This document shows positions 26,006 through 34,919 of a DNA stretch of 60,725 nucleotides, in pieces. The notes under the pieces are model-generated. The model saw nothing but the letters and a program-made list of their open reading frames with translations. It had not been told where the DNA came from and searched no databases. The stretch is from contig CAYUPI010000035.1 of the NCBI GenBank assembly GCA_964446585.1, positions 1 through 60,725 on the forward strand, in the 5' to 3' direction. Both the position numbers and the translations under genes were made by a program. This DNA comes from CAYUPI01 sp964446585 (GTDB lineage: Bacteria; Verrucomicrobiota; Verrucomicrobiia; Limisphaerales; UBA8199). The first letter of the stretch is position 1. Each line of letters starts with the position of its first letter.

Positions 26006-27124
26006 ATGGAAGGTCCGCCATTGCGGAATGCCACTCGAGTCGTGCATGCGGGCAAACCAGAGCCGGTTCAAGGCGCCGCGTTCCTGCCAGGCGTGATCTT
26101 CGCCGGGCCGTTTCATGCGGCCGGCCATCCAGCAAACGTGCCCCATACCTATGGCCGATTCCATAACCCGACGTGGACGAATTACGAGCTCGCTCTGGGC
26201 GAACTCGAAGGCGGTACCGCTCTGGTGTTCGCTTCCGGAATGGCTGCAGTCGCCGCGGTATTTGGGACTCTTCTCAAGCCCGGCGAGGTGCTGGTGATGC
26301 CGAGTGACTGTTACTACACGGCTCGAATGCTTGCGACCGGTTTTTTTGCACAGATGGGGGTCGTTGTGCGCCAGGCGGCCACGTCAAATGATGCACAGGG
26401 GAAAATGCTCGCCGGCGCGCGATTGCTCTGGCTGGAAAGTCCAAGCAATCCCGGCCTGGATGTGTGCGACATCAGAGCTCTGGCAACAGCGGCTCACGCT
26501 AACGGCGCGCTTGTGGCAATGGACAACACGACGGCAACCATGCTCGGCCAGGTCCCGCTCGAATTGGGCGCCGATATCTCCGTTGCCTCGGATACAAAGG
26601 CGCTGACTGGTCACGCGGATCTTGTGCTCGGCCATCTGGCAGTGCGTGAATCGGCTTTGGTTGATAAGCTGCGAATCTGGCGCACGCAGATGGGCTCGGT
26701 GCCGGGCCCGATGGAAGTCTGGCTGGCGCATCGGTCGCTGGCGACGCTGGAACTGCGGCTGGAACGGCAATGTAAGAACGCGCTGGCCATTGCCGAGTAT
26801 CTTTCGAGCCGCCCCGAAGTCACAGGCTTGCGCTATCCAGGGCTGCCGAAGGACCCGGCGCACCAACTTGCTTCCAAACAAATGCGTTTGTTCGGACCCG
26901 TTGTCAGCTTTGTTTTGCCAGATCGCGCGCGTGCGGAGCGGTTTCTGGGCGCCTGTGAGCTTATTTCTGAGGCCACGAGTTTCGGCAGCGTCCATACCAC
27001 TGCCGAGCGCCGCGCTCGTTGGGGCGGCGACGCCATACCAGAAGGGTTTATTCGGCTGAGCGCTGGGTGTGAAGCGCCAGAAGACTTAATCCCCGACATC
27101 GAACAAGCATTGCTGCGGATGTAG
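26006..27124 (+). CDS. Cystathionine gamma-synthase/lyase-like PLP enzyme
   Basis: 372 residues, ATG preceded by AAAGGGAAA. Cys/Met metabolism PLP fold: Y-G-R-F-H-N-P-T near the N-terminus, LEGGTALVFASGMAA, LWLESPSNPGLDV, and the Schiff-base lysine K198 in SDTKALTGHADLVLG. The C-terminal S-F-G-S-V-H-T and F-I-R-L-S-A-G-C-E motifs close the active site. The enzyme class covers gamma-synthases, gamma-lyases and beta-lyases; the T-K-A-L-T-G-H-A-D form is slightly divergent from the usual T-K-Y-x-x-G-H-S-D, so the exact reaction is open. No methionine genes are adjacent. Confidence 0.88.
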   Translation: MEGPPLRNATRVVHAGKPEPVQGAAFLPGVIFAGPFHAAGHPANVPHTYGRFHNPTWTNYELALGELEGGTALVFASGMAAVAAVFGTLLKPGEVLVMPSDCYYTARMLATGFFAQMGVVVRQAATSNDAQGKMLAGARLLWLESPSNPGLDVCDIRALATAAHANGALVAMDNTTATMLGQVPLELGADISVASDTKALTGHADLVLGHLAVRESALVDKLRIWRTQMGSVPGPMEVWLAHRSLATLELRLERQCKNALAIAEYLSSRPEVTGLRYPGLPKDPAHQLASKQMRLFGPVVSFVLPDRARAERFLGACELISEATSFGSVHTTAERRARWGGDAIPEGFIRLSAGCEAPEDLIPDIEQALLRM

Positions 27125-27280
27125 AAAGCTGGATGCTTCATAGCTGCTAAGAAGGGACCCTATCCGCTGCCGCTGAAGTTTCTCTCCTTTGGTGGCCTCG
27201 TCGAGGTAGGAGGCCCGTTGATCGGGAGGCAGGCTCAGCACCTCGGAAAAAATCGTCTCGTCAGACCGGGCTCGGTGCAT
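27086..27280 (-). pseudogene. Remnant of a Ser/Thr kinase N-terminus
   Basis: From an ATG at 27280 the frame encodes E-T-I-F-S-E-V-L-S-L-P-P-D-Q-R-A-S-Y-L-D-E-A followed by I-G-S-L-L-S-S-Y-E-A-S-S-F-L, then stops. This is the pre-kinase helical segment found at the start of the intact kinase at 15.4-18.6 kb (A-L-P-P-A-E-R-G-A-C-L-D, V-E-A-L-L-R-A-H). The kinase, membrane and TPR parts are absent. The tail overlaps the end of the PLP enzyme gene on the opposite strand. The remaining gap up to 27518 shows no gene. It is probably the leftover of a deleted kinase. Confidence 0.6.
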
Positions 27281-27518
27281 CGGCGAGCGTCTTTTTACCT
27301 CCAAAAGCGATCTTTTGGAAGAAAAAGGATCAGGAAAAGCCAGTAAACGAGACCGCGATTTGCACGCGTAGGGATTGTTACGACAACGCTTGGTCGCAGG
27401 ATGGGGGCCAACCTCACACGAACCATTGGAGTACACGACCCAAGGACAACCCGTGACGGGGTCTGTTTCAGAACGACCGTCGAGCGTGTCGAAAACCGCT
27501 GCGAGCCAGAGGCGGCGG

Positions 27519-29405
27519 TCAGAGCAGTTTTTCCAGTTCGGAAACTAATTGTTCGAAGAGCGCCATGGCATCCTCGATGGGCTTGGGGGTGGTCATATCG
27601 ACGCCGGCGACTTTGAGCATATCAATGGCGTACATGCTGTTGCCGGCCTTGAGAAATTTGAGCCACTGCTCACGGGCGCCAGGCTCGTTGTTCATGATAT
27701 GACGGGCAATGGCCGCCGCGGCGCAATAGCTGTCCGCGTAGCGGTAAACATAATAGCCACGGTAGTAATGAGGGATGCGCAGCCCCTCGACGTCGAGGGG
27801 TGAATCAATCACGAAATCAGGCCCGTAGTAACGTTCGTACTGTTCGTGGCAGATTTTCATGAGCCCTTCGGCGGTGATCGGCTCGCCTTTTTCGGCCAGG
27901 GTGTGAACGGTGCGATCAAATTCCGCGAATTGAGTCTGGCGAAAAATGGTGCCGCGCATGTCCTCAAGCATCTGGTTGATGAGAAAGGCCCGCTCTTTAG
28001 GATCCTTGGTTTGGTCGAGCATGAAACGTTTGAAAACAATTTCGCCGGCGGTGGAAGCGACCTCGGCGGTGAACATCGGATAGCCGGCGTAAACCGGCGG
28101 CTGGCTTTTCTGCGCGAAATAGCTCTGGCAGGCGTGGCCCAGCTCGTGCGCGACGGTGGAGACGTCGTTGAAGCTGCCTTTGAAATTCAGCAGGACGTAG
28201 GGCGGCGAGAGATAACTTCCGGCGTTGTAGGCGCCGCTGCGCTTGCCTTTGTTCTCATAAATATCGATCCAGCGCGACTCGAACGCCTGTTTCATGACGT
28301 TGACGTAGTCTTCGCCGAACGGTTTCACGCCTTCGAGCACGAGCCGGCGAGACTCTTCGAAGGTATAATGGCGTTCCGGGACGTCCACCAGGTTAACGTA
28401 GAGATCGTAGAAATGGATCTGGTCGAGCTTGAGCACGCGCTTCTTGAGGGCGACGTAGCGCTGAAGGGAATGGCGATGGTCGTTGATGGTTTTGATGAGG
28501 TTGTCGTAAACACTGTTCGGCAAATTCTCGGCATCCAGCGCGGCGGCCAGTGAGGTGGGATACTTGCGGGCTTTTGCGTAGAACCAATCGCGCTGCATCG
28601 CTCCATCCAGCGTTGACGCGAGCGTGCTTTTGACGTCCAGGAAACTGGCCATCAAGGCTTCGAATGCGGCGCGGCGATAGTCGCGATTCTTTGACTGTAG
28701 CGCGGCCGTATAGGAGGAACTCGTGATCTCGACCTCTTTACCCTCGGGATCTTTCACCGTGCGCCAGCGCAGTTCGGTGTTGCTGAGCAGGCCAAAGGCC
28801 TCGGTGGAAGCCTCGGTGGACTTGCTGGACATGGCCAGCAATTCCTCCTCGCGGGGTGAGAGGATATGCGCCCTGGTCCGCAACAGGTCATCGAAGTAGT
28901 GCTGGTAAACCTTCAGCTCAGGTTGATTGAGCCAGTCGCGCAACTTGCCTTCGGGGATCTTGAGCAGCTCTGGTTGAAACCAGGAGGCGCTTTCGCCCCA
29001 CTTGACAACAAGGGTCTGGGCCCGTTGAAACAGCGCCTGATTCGAAGTGACCCGCATGTCCTCATCGCGGCGGAGCGAAGTGAAGCCAGCAACCTTTTCG
29101 AGCTGGATGTTGATTTGATCGCGCAGCTTCAGTGCGTCGAGAAGCAAGCGGGCAGATTCTCCCACTTTGCCGGCTTTGGCGGCGAACTGGCTAATCATAG
29201 ATTCCACCTCTTTGTAATGCGACTCCCACGCTTTTTCGCTGGGGTACATTTTGCTGAGGTCCCATTTGTAATTCTCGTCGATCGCTGAACGCTCAAGGGT
29301 GGACGTGGTGGGATCGACCGCGGCGAGCAGAGGGTTGCACATAATCAGAAGGGCCAGAAAACAGGAGGGGCAGAAGATGTCAATTAAGCCGTTATGGTCT
29401 TGCAT
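27519..29405 (-). CDS. pepF: Exported M3-family oligoendopeptidase F
   Basis: 628 residues from ATG at 29405, which begins a signal-peptide-like stretch (I-D-I-F-C-P-S-C-F-L-A-L-L-I-M-C-N-P-L-L-A-A). Upstream codons to 29495 are unlikely. The protein has the all-helical PepF fold with zinc site H420-E-L-G-H424 and third ligand in Y-A-G-Y-P-M-F-T-A-E-V-A-S-T-A-G-E. Flanking signatures include NFKGSFNDVSTVAHELGH and the C-terminal P-H-Y-Y-R-G-Y-Y-V-Y-R-Y-A. Family role: cleaves short peptides of about 7-17 residues. Most relatives are cytoplasmic; this one seems targeted to the periplasm. It is divergent from the cNMP-binding gene with ~150 nt between starts. Confidence 0.93.
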   Translation of the reverse strand: MQDHNGLIDIFCPSCFLALLIMCNPLLAAVDPTTSTLERSAIDENYKWDLSKMYPSEKAWESHYKEVESMISQFAAKAGKVGESARLLLDALKLRDQINIQLEKVAGFTSLRRDEDMRVTSNQALFQRAQTLVVKWGESASWFQPELLKIPEGKLRDWLNQPELKVYQHYFDDLLRTRAHILSPREEELLAMSSKSTEASTEAFGLLSNTELRWRTVKDPEGKEVEITSSSYTAALQSKNRDYRRAAFEALMASFLDVKSTLASTLDGAMQRDWFYAKARKYPTSLAAALDAENLPNSVYDNLIKTINDHRHSLQRYVALKKRVLKLDQIHFYDLYVNLVDVPERHYTFEESRRLVLEGVKPFGEDYVNVMKQAFESRWIDIYENKGKRSGAYNAGSYLSPPYVLLNFKGSFNDVSTVAHELGHACQSYFAQKSQPPVYAGYPMFTAEVASTAGEIVFKRFMLDQTKDPKERAFLINQMLEDMRGTIFRQTQFAEFDRTVHTLAEKGEPITAEGLMKICHEQYERYYGPDFVIDSPLDVEGLRIPHYYRGYYVYRYADSYCAAAAIARHIMNNEPGAREQWLKFLKAGNSMYAIDMLKVAGVDMTTPKPIEDAMALFEQLVSELEKLL

Positions 29406-29558
29406 TGCGGAAACATATCGAAGCCCCGCGTCATGGAAAGTTGAATCCTCAGGGCCGGAGTCCCACGTCGGCTTTTGCTTATAGGCAATGTACACCCACC
29501 AACTTTCTCATGGCCAGCAGGGAACCTTGAAGTTATTGTTGGCGGAGTTCCCGGGATT

Positions 29559-30017
29559 ATGAACGAACAATACGCTTCGCTAATCACAAGCCTGCCGCTG
29601 TTTCACGGATTCACCCCACACGGAGCACAATTCCTCCTGGAAGACGGGACAATATGTGAGCACGAGCCGGGAGAGATACTTTGCCGTGAAGGCGATGCGG
29701 CAACGTTCGTGCTGCTGGTGTTGAGCGGGAAGGTGCAGGTATTTGTGGAACGGGAGGGGAAAATGCTGGCGCTGGCGGAATCGGGCCCGGGCACGATCCT
29801 GGGGGAACTTGCGGTGCTGTGCGGGATCCCGCGGGTGGCCTCGCTGCGAACGACCGAGAAGGTGGTGGTGTTGAGATGGTCAACGGGGGATTTTCGCCGG
29901 ATGCTGGTGCGGAACACAACGTTGTCGGAGCGGATTATGAGACAGTCGTTGCGGACCTTGATCGAGAAGGAACAGGCGTTGATTGGCGTGGTTTGGAAAG
30001 ATGCCACGCCGTCTTAG
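29559..30017 (+). CDS. Stand-alone cyclic-nucleotide-binding domain protein
   Basis: 152 residues from ATG M-N-E-Q-Y-A-S-L. It is a single CRP-like beta-barrel: L-P-L-F-H-G-F-T, E-P-G-E-I-L-C-R-E-G-D, V-L-S-G-K-V-Q-V-F, and a phosphate-binding cassette of the form ILGELAVLCGIPRVASLRT (G-E-L-A-x-L with R in place). A short C-terminal helix follows, with no helix-turn-helix. It is therefore a regulatory module acting through partner proteins, or a small ligand sensor. No partner is adjacent on its strand. Confidence 0.88.
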   Translation: MNEQYASLITSLPLFHGFTPHGAQFLLEDGTICEHEPGEILCREGDAATFVLLVLSGKVQVFVEREGKMLALAESGPGTILGELAVLCGIPRVASLRTTEKVVVLRWSTGDFRRMLVRNTTLSERIMRQSLRTLIEKEQALIGVVWKDATPS

Positions 30018-30543
30018 AGCAGATGGCAGAGCCGGTGCGAACGACCCTCTGAGAGGACAGACATACGCTTCCTGCCTGTCAGATTATTGCGGTTTGGATC
30101 GCGTAAAGGGAATCGAACCCACCAGTCCCGCATTTTCAATGTCCACGAAAGCCGGCTACGAACCGCGTTATGATTGAGTGCACTTGATGTCTCGAAAATT
30201 GGCCAGCACGAAAGCGCTCGCATGGAAGCTCCAAAGAAAGCTGCTTTCGCTGAGACCGGATTTTAGCACTCTCATCGGTCTGCGCAGGGCGCCTCTCCTG
30301 TCCTGCTAAGAGAAAGCGGAGCAATGAGTGAGTATCAATATTTCGAGTTTGCGGCCATTGATGGACCTATTTCTGACGATGGTCCCTTTCCGCCTATGAC
30401 CAAGTGGCGGCCCAACAGCAGGAACCGCGCGACGCCGATGCACAGACCGGTGGCATCGGCCGCTTCCTGCAGAGGCTCGACGGATTTCGACTTCGGTACT
30501 TAAATCGCCCGGTAATGTTGCGCCGGATCGAAAGACAGTGAAA
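30018..30543. other. Non-coding stretch with a tRNA T-arm-like sequence
   Basis: 526 bp with no convincing gene. On the minus strand 30108-30120 reads GGGTTCGATTCCC, a perfect T-arm core, but the flanking bases do not extend the stem to 5 bp and no complete cloverleaf or CCA end could be drawn. It may be a decayed tRNA 3' half or an old attachment site. The rest shows nothing recognisable. Confidence 0.35.
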
Positions 30544-31263
30544 ATGGCACGGAAGCCCATTCAAATTGACCTTGACAAACTCCGCGCGGAAGTTCGCAAG
30601 CTCGGAATCGAGTACGTTTTCGACATGTTGGATGACGCCCTCGAGCTTTCGCCCCCGGCCAAGCTCCACCAGATCGCGAAGAAGTACATCGATCTGAAGC
30701 GGCTGCGCCCTGACGTGGAGAAAGCGACGGCACCGAGCTTGCTCAAGGATGTGAAGCGTTTTCAGAAGGCCAGTTTGGCCGGCGAGTATTACGAGTCATT
30801 CTACGTCAATTCCAAGAACTATAGGCAGCAGTCCGCTGGGACGAGCGCGTGGATTGCCGAGTACCGTCGGCTCCTTGATCGCTGTTTGATCAACGCAAAG
30901 AAGAGTAATCCGGCGGGGTTGTGTGAGGCCATGGACATCCTCTTCGGCCTGCTGAACCACATCGATGAAGGCCGCGACGACGTCATCTTTTTTGCGGACG
31001 AGAGCGGCTCCTGGCAGGTCCGAGTGGACTGGCCCAAGGTGTTGCCGGTTTGGTTCAAGGTTCTCTCGGCTACGGCGGAGCCGGAGGAGTATGCCGAGCG
31101 GAGCACGGCTTTGCTTTCAGCACCGCAAGGCCCTCGCAGAGGTCGAGGGCAGCTAGGGCTCGAGTCACGGAAAGTTGAATCGGCTCGTAAGGGACGACGA
31201 CAACGACCGGGGAGCGCCCGTCGCGGATACAGAGATAGAATCGTAACCTTGATGCTTGCGTGA
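30544..31263 (+). CDS. Hypothetical helical protein, probably frameshifted at the C-terminus
   Basis: About 239 codons from ATG at 30544 (a GTG two codons earlier also fits). The first ~190 residues are regular, helical and charged (KLGIEYVFDMLDDALELSPP, D-E-S-G-S-W-Q-V), as in an uncharacterised conserved family. From ~31115 the composition changes to Arg/Gly-rich. The +1 frame over the same DNA reads F-Q-H-R-K-A-L-A-E-V-E-G-S and ends at a TAG at 31153-31155, which looks like a natural helical end. A one-base indel around 31110-31120 is the likely cause, in the genome or the assembly. Confidence 0.55.
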   Translation: MARKPIQIDLDKLRAEVRKLGIEYVFDMLDDALELSPPAKLHQIAKKYIDLKRLRPDVEKATAPSLLKDVKRFQKASLAGEYYESFYVNSKNYRQQSAGTSAWIAEYRRLLDRCLINAKKSNPAGLCEAMDILFGLLNHIDEGRDDVIFFADESGSWQVRVDWPKVLPVWFKVLSATAEPEEYAERSTALLSAPQGPRRGRGQLGLESRKVESARKGRRQRPGSARRGYRDRIVTLMLA

Positions 31264-31295
31264 CGGCGGACTACGGGCGATAGCAGAAGGGTTAT

Positions 31296-32567
31296 ATGTC
31301 ACTGGACACTGGCAATTCCTTGGAAATGTTCAAGCGAGCATTTGCCGAGGATGATGTGGCGTTATTTCGCAAGCTGCTCGAACGCGATCCGCAGCTCAGA
31401 GCGAAAATCAACGACCCGGTCGGACCTTTCGATTCCCCGGCGATCATTCACGCGCGGAGCCAGAAGATGCTCGATGCGCTGCTTGAGGCCGGAGCCGATA
31501 TCAATGCCAAGAGCCGTTGGTGGGCCGGAGGATTCGGACTATTGCACGGCGCCGAGCCTGAGTTGGCCACTTATGCCATCCAGCGTGGCGCAGTCGTGGA
31601 CGCGCACGCGGCGGCGCGGCTCGGCATGCTCGAAAGGCTACGCGAACTCGTTGCTGTTGATCCGGCCGTGGTGCACGCCCGCGGCGGCGATGGTCAAACC
31701 CCGCTCCATTTTGCCAGCACGGTCGGGATCGCAGGTTTCCTGCTGGAGCACGGAGCTGACATTGACGCACGCGACGTGGACCACGAATCCACTCCAGCGC
31801 AATGGATGATACGCGACCGGCAGCAGATTGCGCGTTACCTTGTTGGGCGCGGCTGCCGGACAGATATTCTCATGGCCGCCGCGCTGGGCGATACCGAACT
31901 CGTCCGGCGCCACCTGGACGCCGACCCTGATTGCATTCATACGCGCGTGAGCAACGAATACTTTGCCATGATAAATCCACGGTCAGGCGGCACGATCTAC
32001 CAATGGACTCTGGGTTGGTATGTTTCGCCGCATGATGTGGCGAAACAGTTCGGGCACGACGAAGTTTTCCGGTTGCTGATGGAACACAGCACACCGGACG
32101 TGAAATTTATCGCCGCCTGCTGGGAGGCAGACGAATCTGCCGTAAGTTTGTTGCTCGAACATAACCCTGCGCTCGTTGAGCGCCTCTCCGCAGCGTATGG
32201 TCGCCAGGTGGCTCATGCGGCCCGAAATAACAACTTTGCGGCAGTTCGGATCATGCTGAAGGCCGGTTTGCCAGTGGACGCGGTTGGCCAGCACGACGCG
32301 ACGCCGCTACATTGGGGTGCGTTTCACGGAAATGCAGAAATGGTCCAGGAAATCCTGCGGCATAAACCGCCTCTGGAACAGACTGACGCGGATTTTCACA
32401 GCACGCCACTGGGCTGGGCCATCCATGGCTCGGAACATGGCTGGTATCGAGCGACGGGAAATTACGCTGCGACCGTTGCGGCGCTCCTGAAGGCCGGCGC
32501 CAAGGCTCCCGAAAAGATTGCAGGGACTCAAGCTGTAAGAGAAGTGCTCGGGTCGTGCAATATATGA
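31296..32567 (+). CDS. Ankyrin-repeat protein
   Basis: 423 residues, ATG after AGAAGG. About nine ankyrin-type units of ~33 residues are visible, best at DGQTPLHFASTVGIAGFLLE-H-G-A-D-I-D-A-R, T-P-A-Q-W-M-I, H-D-A-T-P-L-H-W-G-A-F-H-G-N and F-H-S-T-P-L-G-W-A-I-H-G. There is no signal peptide or membrane helix, so it is a cytoplasmic protein-binding scaffold; the ligand is unknown. The gene overlaps the following acyltransferase gene by four nt (ATGA), implying coupled translation. Confidence 0.88.
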   Translation: MSLDTGNSLEMFKRAFAEDDVALFRKLLERDPQLRAKINDPVGPFDSPAIIHARSQKMLDALLEAGADINAKSRWWAGGFGLLHGAEPELATYAIQRGAVVDAHAAARLGMLERLRELVAVDPAVVHARGGDGQTPLHFASTVGIAGFLLEHGADIDARDVDHESTPAQWMIRDRQQIARYLVGRGCRTDILMAAALGDTELVRRHLDADPDCIHTRVSNEYFAMINPRSGGTIYQWTLGWYVSPHDVAKQFGHDEVFRLLMEHSTPDVKFIAACWEADESAVSLLLEHNPALVERLSAAYGRQVAHAARNNNFAAVRIMLKAGLPVDAVGQHDATPLHWGAFHGNAEMVQEILRHKPPLEQTDADFHSTPLGWAIHGSEHGWYRATGNYAATVAALLKAGAKAPEKIAGTQAVREVLGSCNI

Positions 32568-33346
32568 ACGGCGCTTTGAAGCGTCCCGTGCGGGTAGGCG
32601 TGCGGCTATTGTGGTTGGCGACTGAGCTTGGGTGGGCGGCCATCAACTTTATCCCTCGTGTTCTGCTTCTCTCCGGATTTTCCTCACTGGAGGCTCGCGC
32701 GCGATGGGTCCGTGCGGGTTGCCGTCGCGTATTGCGGATCTTTGCCGCGGAGTTCCGTGTTGCGGGTCCGATCCCCAGGAGCGGTCTGCTCGTCTCGAAC
32801 CACCTGAGCTATCTGGATATCCTGGCATTGGGCGCTCTGACGCCCTCGATTTTCGTCGCCAAACGTGAGCTCAAAGGCTACCCGGTACTCGGCTGGTTGG
32901 CTCGGCTCGGCGGCACGTTATTCGCCGATAGAGAGCGGCGAACTCAGGTTCGACCTTTGGCGGAGGAGCTGCGAACGGCTTTGGATCAGAAAGTTCTGGT
33001 GATTTTGTTTCCGGAGGGCACCAGCTCGGACGGTCGAACCGTTTTGCCGTTCAAGTCCGCTTTGTTGGAACCTGCGACAAATTGTTCCCACGGTTTGTCA
33101 GTTAGCCGGATCGAGTATCGCCTGGCCGATGGGGACGTAGCCGAGGAAGTGTGTTACTGGAAGGACATGATCCTGGTTCCTCATTTGCTCAATCTCCTCA
33201 GCAGGAGGCGCGTCGATGTTTCCGTGCGATTTGCCGCTGTGCAGCCGAGCAGTACAAATCGGAAAGAGCTCGCGAAGGAGCTTCATGCCGAGGTGCTGAA
33301 ATTGATACCTGATCAAAAACGATACGTGACCCACGCGGAAAAGTAA
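32564..33346 (+). CDS. PlsC-like 1-acylglycerol-3-phosphate acyltransferase
   Basis: 260 residues; the ATG lies in the ATGA overlap with the ankyrin gene, and a GTG three codons upstream is the alternative. LPLAT fold: block I SNHLSYLD with H80 and D85 (H-x4-D), block III F-P-E-G-T at 149-153, preceded by F-A-D-R-E-R-R. The N-terminal hydrophobic segment (AAINFIPRVLLLSGF) probably contacts the inner membrane. It transfers an acyl chain to lysophosphatidate or a related lysolipid. The last 34 nt overlap the convergent porin gene. Confidence 0.88.
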   Translation: MNGALKRPVRVGVRLLWLATELGWAAINFIPRVLLLSGFSSLEARARWVRAGCRRVLRIFAAEFRVAGPIPRSGLLVSNHLSYLDILALGALTPSIFVAKRELKGYPVLGWLARLGGTLFADRERRTQVRPLAEELRTALDQKVLVILFPEGTSSDGRTVLPFKSALLEPATNCSHGLSVSRIEYRLADGDVAEEVCYWKDMILVPHLLNLLSRRRVDVSVRFAAVQPSSTNRKELAKELHAEVLKLIPDQKRYVTHAEK

Positions 33347-34800
33347 TCCACATCCTTGCCCGGAGTTGTTTCTTTCAGGAAATCGCCGGCAAAGAAATGG
33401 GCGTAGTCCGCGTTGAACGTGAAATGCCGGTCGGCCCGCCATTCGAGCATTACCTCCGCCTGGCTGCCCACGTAACGGGCGTCGCTGGTTTTCCCAGATT
33501 GAAGGAGGTTGACCGCGGGGCCGTAAATGCCGTCATGTGTGCTTTCCCGCCAAAACCAGTCCCAGTTCGCGGACAGGGTTAAGTTCCTGAGCAAGGCCAA
33601 ATCCACTTGGGGATGAACGTCAATGTGGTTTGCCGGACCAATCAGCGCCGGCTCACCAAAATAAGCGCCGCGCGGAAATAGCGGATTGAAGGTCTGGAGA
33701 TCCCTTTTGTCAGGATCCTCGTCGCCACTCGTGACATTGGCCTTGAAACCGAAACGGGGTTTCATTGGAGCATTTTCAAAGGTAAAGCCTGTATCTGAGG
33801 CCGCCGTCCATGCCCGAAGCTCACCGCTTCCGAAGCTGCCGAACTGATACACAAACTCAAAGTTGTAGTCCCAGCCCGCTTTACGTCCCCAGATTCTGGT
33901 ACCGAGAGAGTGCCGGAGTTCGTGGGCTGTGCCCTGATCAAAGCTCGCTTTCTTCCGATCCAACCCGAGGTAGTAAAGATCGACACTGCCACCGGACAGC
34001 CACGAAACCGGTGTCACGGCATAGAGTCCCCAAAATTTCTGGTCGGGGTCCGGGTCGTCATCAAATACGCCCATTTTCGTCCGTACGGGCTTTACGGCAA
34101 AAGCATCGACTTGCCAACCATTCGCTTTGAAGATGACTTTCAGCCCATCGAAGCTGCGCCGGACGTTTGGTTCTTCGCGAATCGAAATCAGCCGCGAGGA
34201 ACCATAAGCGAGTTCCTGGCGGCCAACCCGAAGGGTCAACGAATCCTCCTTCGACCACGGAATGCGCGCGTCGAAGAACGCCTGGTGCAGGTCGAACACA
34301 TCCTCATCGGTCGGTCGAGGCCCACCGGTGCGGCCATCCTCCAGGCCGCCCTTGAATTGCGCGAAGACCCGAAAGTAATCCCCGAAATGAGTATCGGCAT
34401 GAACCATGTAACGCTGCAGCAAGTACCCGTCCCCATCCTGCGGACCGCGGCCCCAAAGGCTGTTGTGGTAATACTCGTATCGCTCCCGAATGTCTCCACC
34501 CAGCGTCAAATACCAATCCTGCTGCGCGTTGAGCGGAATGAACTTAATCATGTCGAGAAAATCGGTGCGTTTCGAGGGCTCGCGCAAGTAATCATAATTT
34601 TCGTCATACCGTACCTTCTTGAACGGGAGTGGGCCGGGAGACGAAGCTGAGTCAGCCGTTTGCGCCTGCAGATCTGCGCTAACCGCCAATCCTACGGCCA
34701 GCACCCAGGGCGTGTGACTCTTGCAGCGCCAGGAGCCACGATCATTTGGGTAGCCGCTGACGTGAGGAGGCGGAACCCTATTTCCCGCAAAGACCCGCAT
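33313..34800 (-). CDS. AlgE-like (alginate export family) outer-membrane beta-barrel
   Basis: About 495 residues from ATG at 34800; a TTG at 34839 also fits, and the signal peptide core is HTPWVLAVGLAVSA ending A-Q. The mature protein is an alternation of amphipathic strands with DIRERYEYYHN, GRQELAYGSSRLI (the alginate-export signature G-R-Q-E-L) and W-G-R-K-A-G-W-D-Y-N-F-E-F-V-Y-Q-F. It ends Y-F-S-A-W-V-T-Y-R-F with a terminal Phe recognised by BAM. Family members form outer-membrane channels for polysaccharides or other solutes; the substrate here is unknown. It is the last gene of the long minus-strand run, 119 nt after the efflux outer-membrane factor. Confidence 0.85.
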   Translation of the reverse strand: MRVFAGNRVPPPHVSGYPNDRGSWRCKSHTPWVLAVGLAVSADLQAQTADSASSPGPLPFKKVRYDENYDYLREPSKRTDFLDMIKFIPLNAQQDWYLTLGGDIRERYEYYHNSLWGRGPQDGDGYLLQRYMVHADTHFGDYFRVFAQFKGGLEDGRTGGPRPTDEDVFDLHQAFFDARIPWSKEDSLTLRVGRQELAYGSSRLISIREEPNVRRSFDGLKVIFKANGWQVDAFAVKPVRTKMGVFDDDPDPDQKFWGLYAVTPVSWLSGGSVDLYYLGLDRKKASFDQGTAHELRHSLGTRIWGRKAGWDYNFEFVYQFGSFGSGELRAWTAASDTGFTFENAPMKPRFGFKANVTSGDEDPDKRDLQTFNPLFPRGAYFGEPALIGPANHIDVHPQVDLALLRNLTLSANWDWFWRESTHDGIYGPAVNLLQSGKTSDARYVGSQAEVMLEWRADRHFTFNADYAHFFAGDFLKETTPGKDVDYFSAWVTYRF

Positions 34801-34919
34801 CCTTACGTCGGCGGCTACGATTTTCAAACGCGCTCTCAATCCTTCGCCTGGAGGTGTGCCTCGACCTTCCGAAGGAGCTTGTGTTTGTGGAACGCGGGCC
34901 TTATAGGCAAAGTTCCTGT

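Noticed and set aside
29139..29495. Start of the oligopeptidase at 29495
   Set aside because: It would place 30 polar residues before a clear signal-like segment that begins at the ATG at 29405 and would overlap the divergent promoter region.
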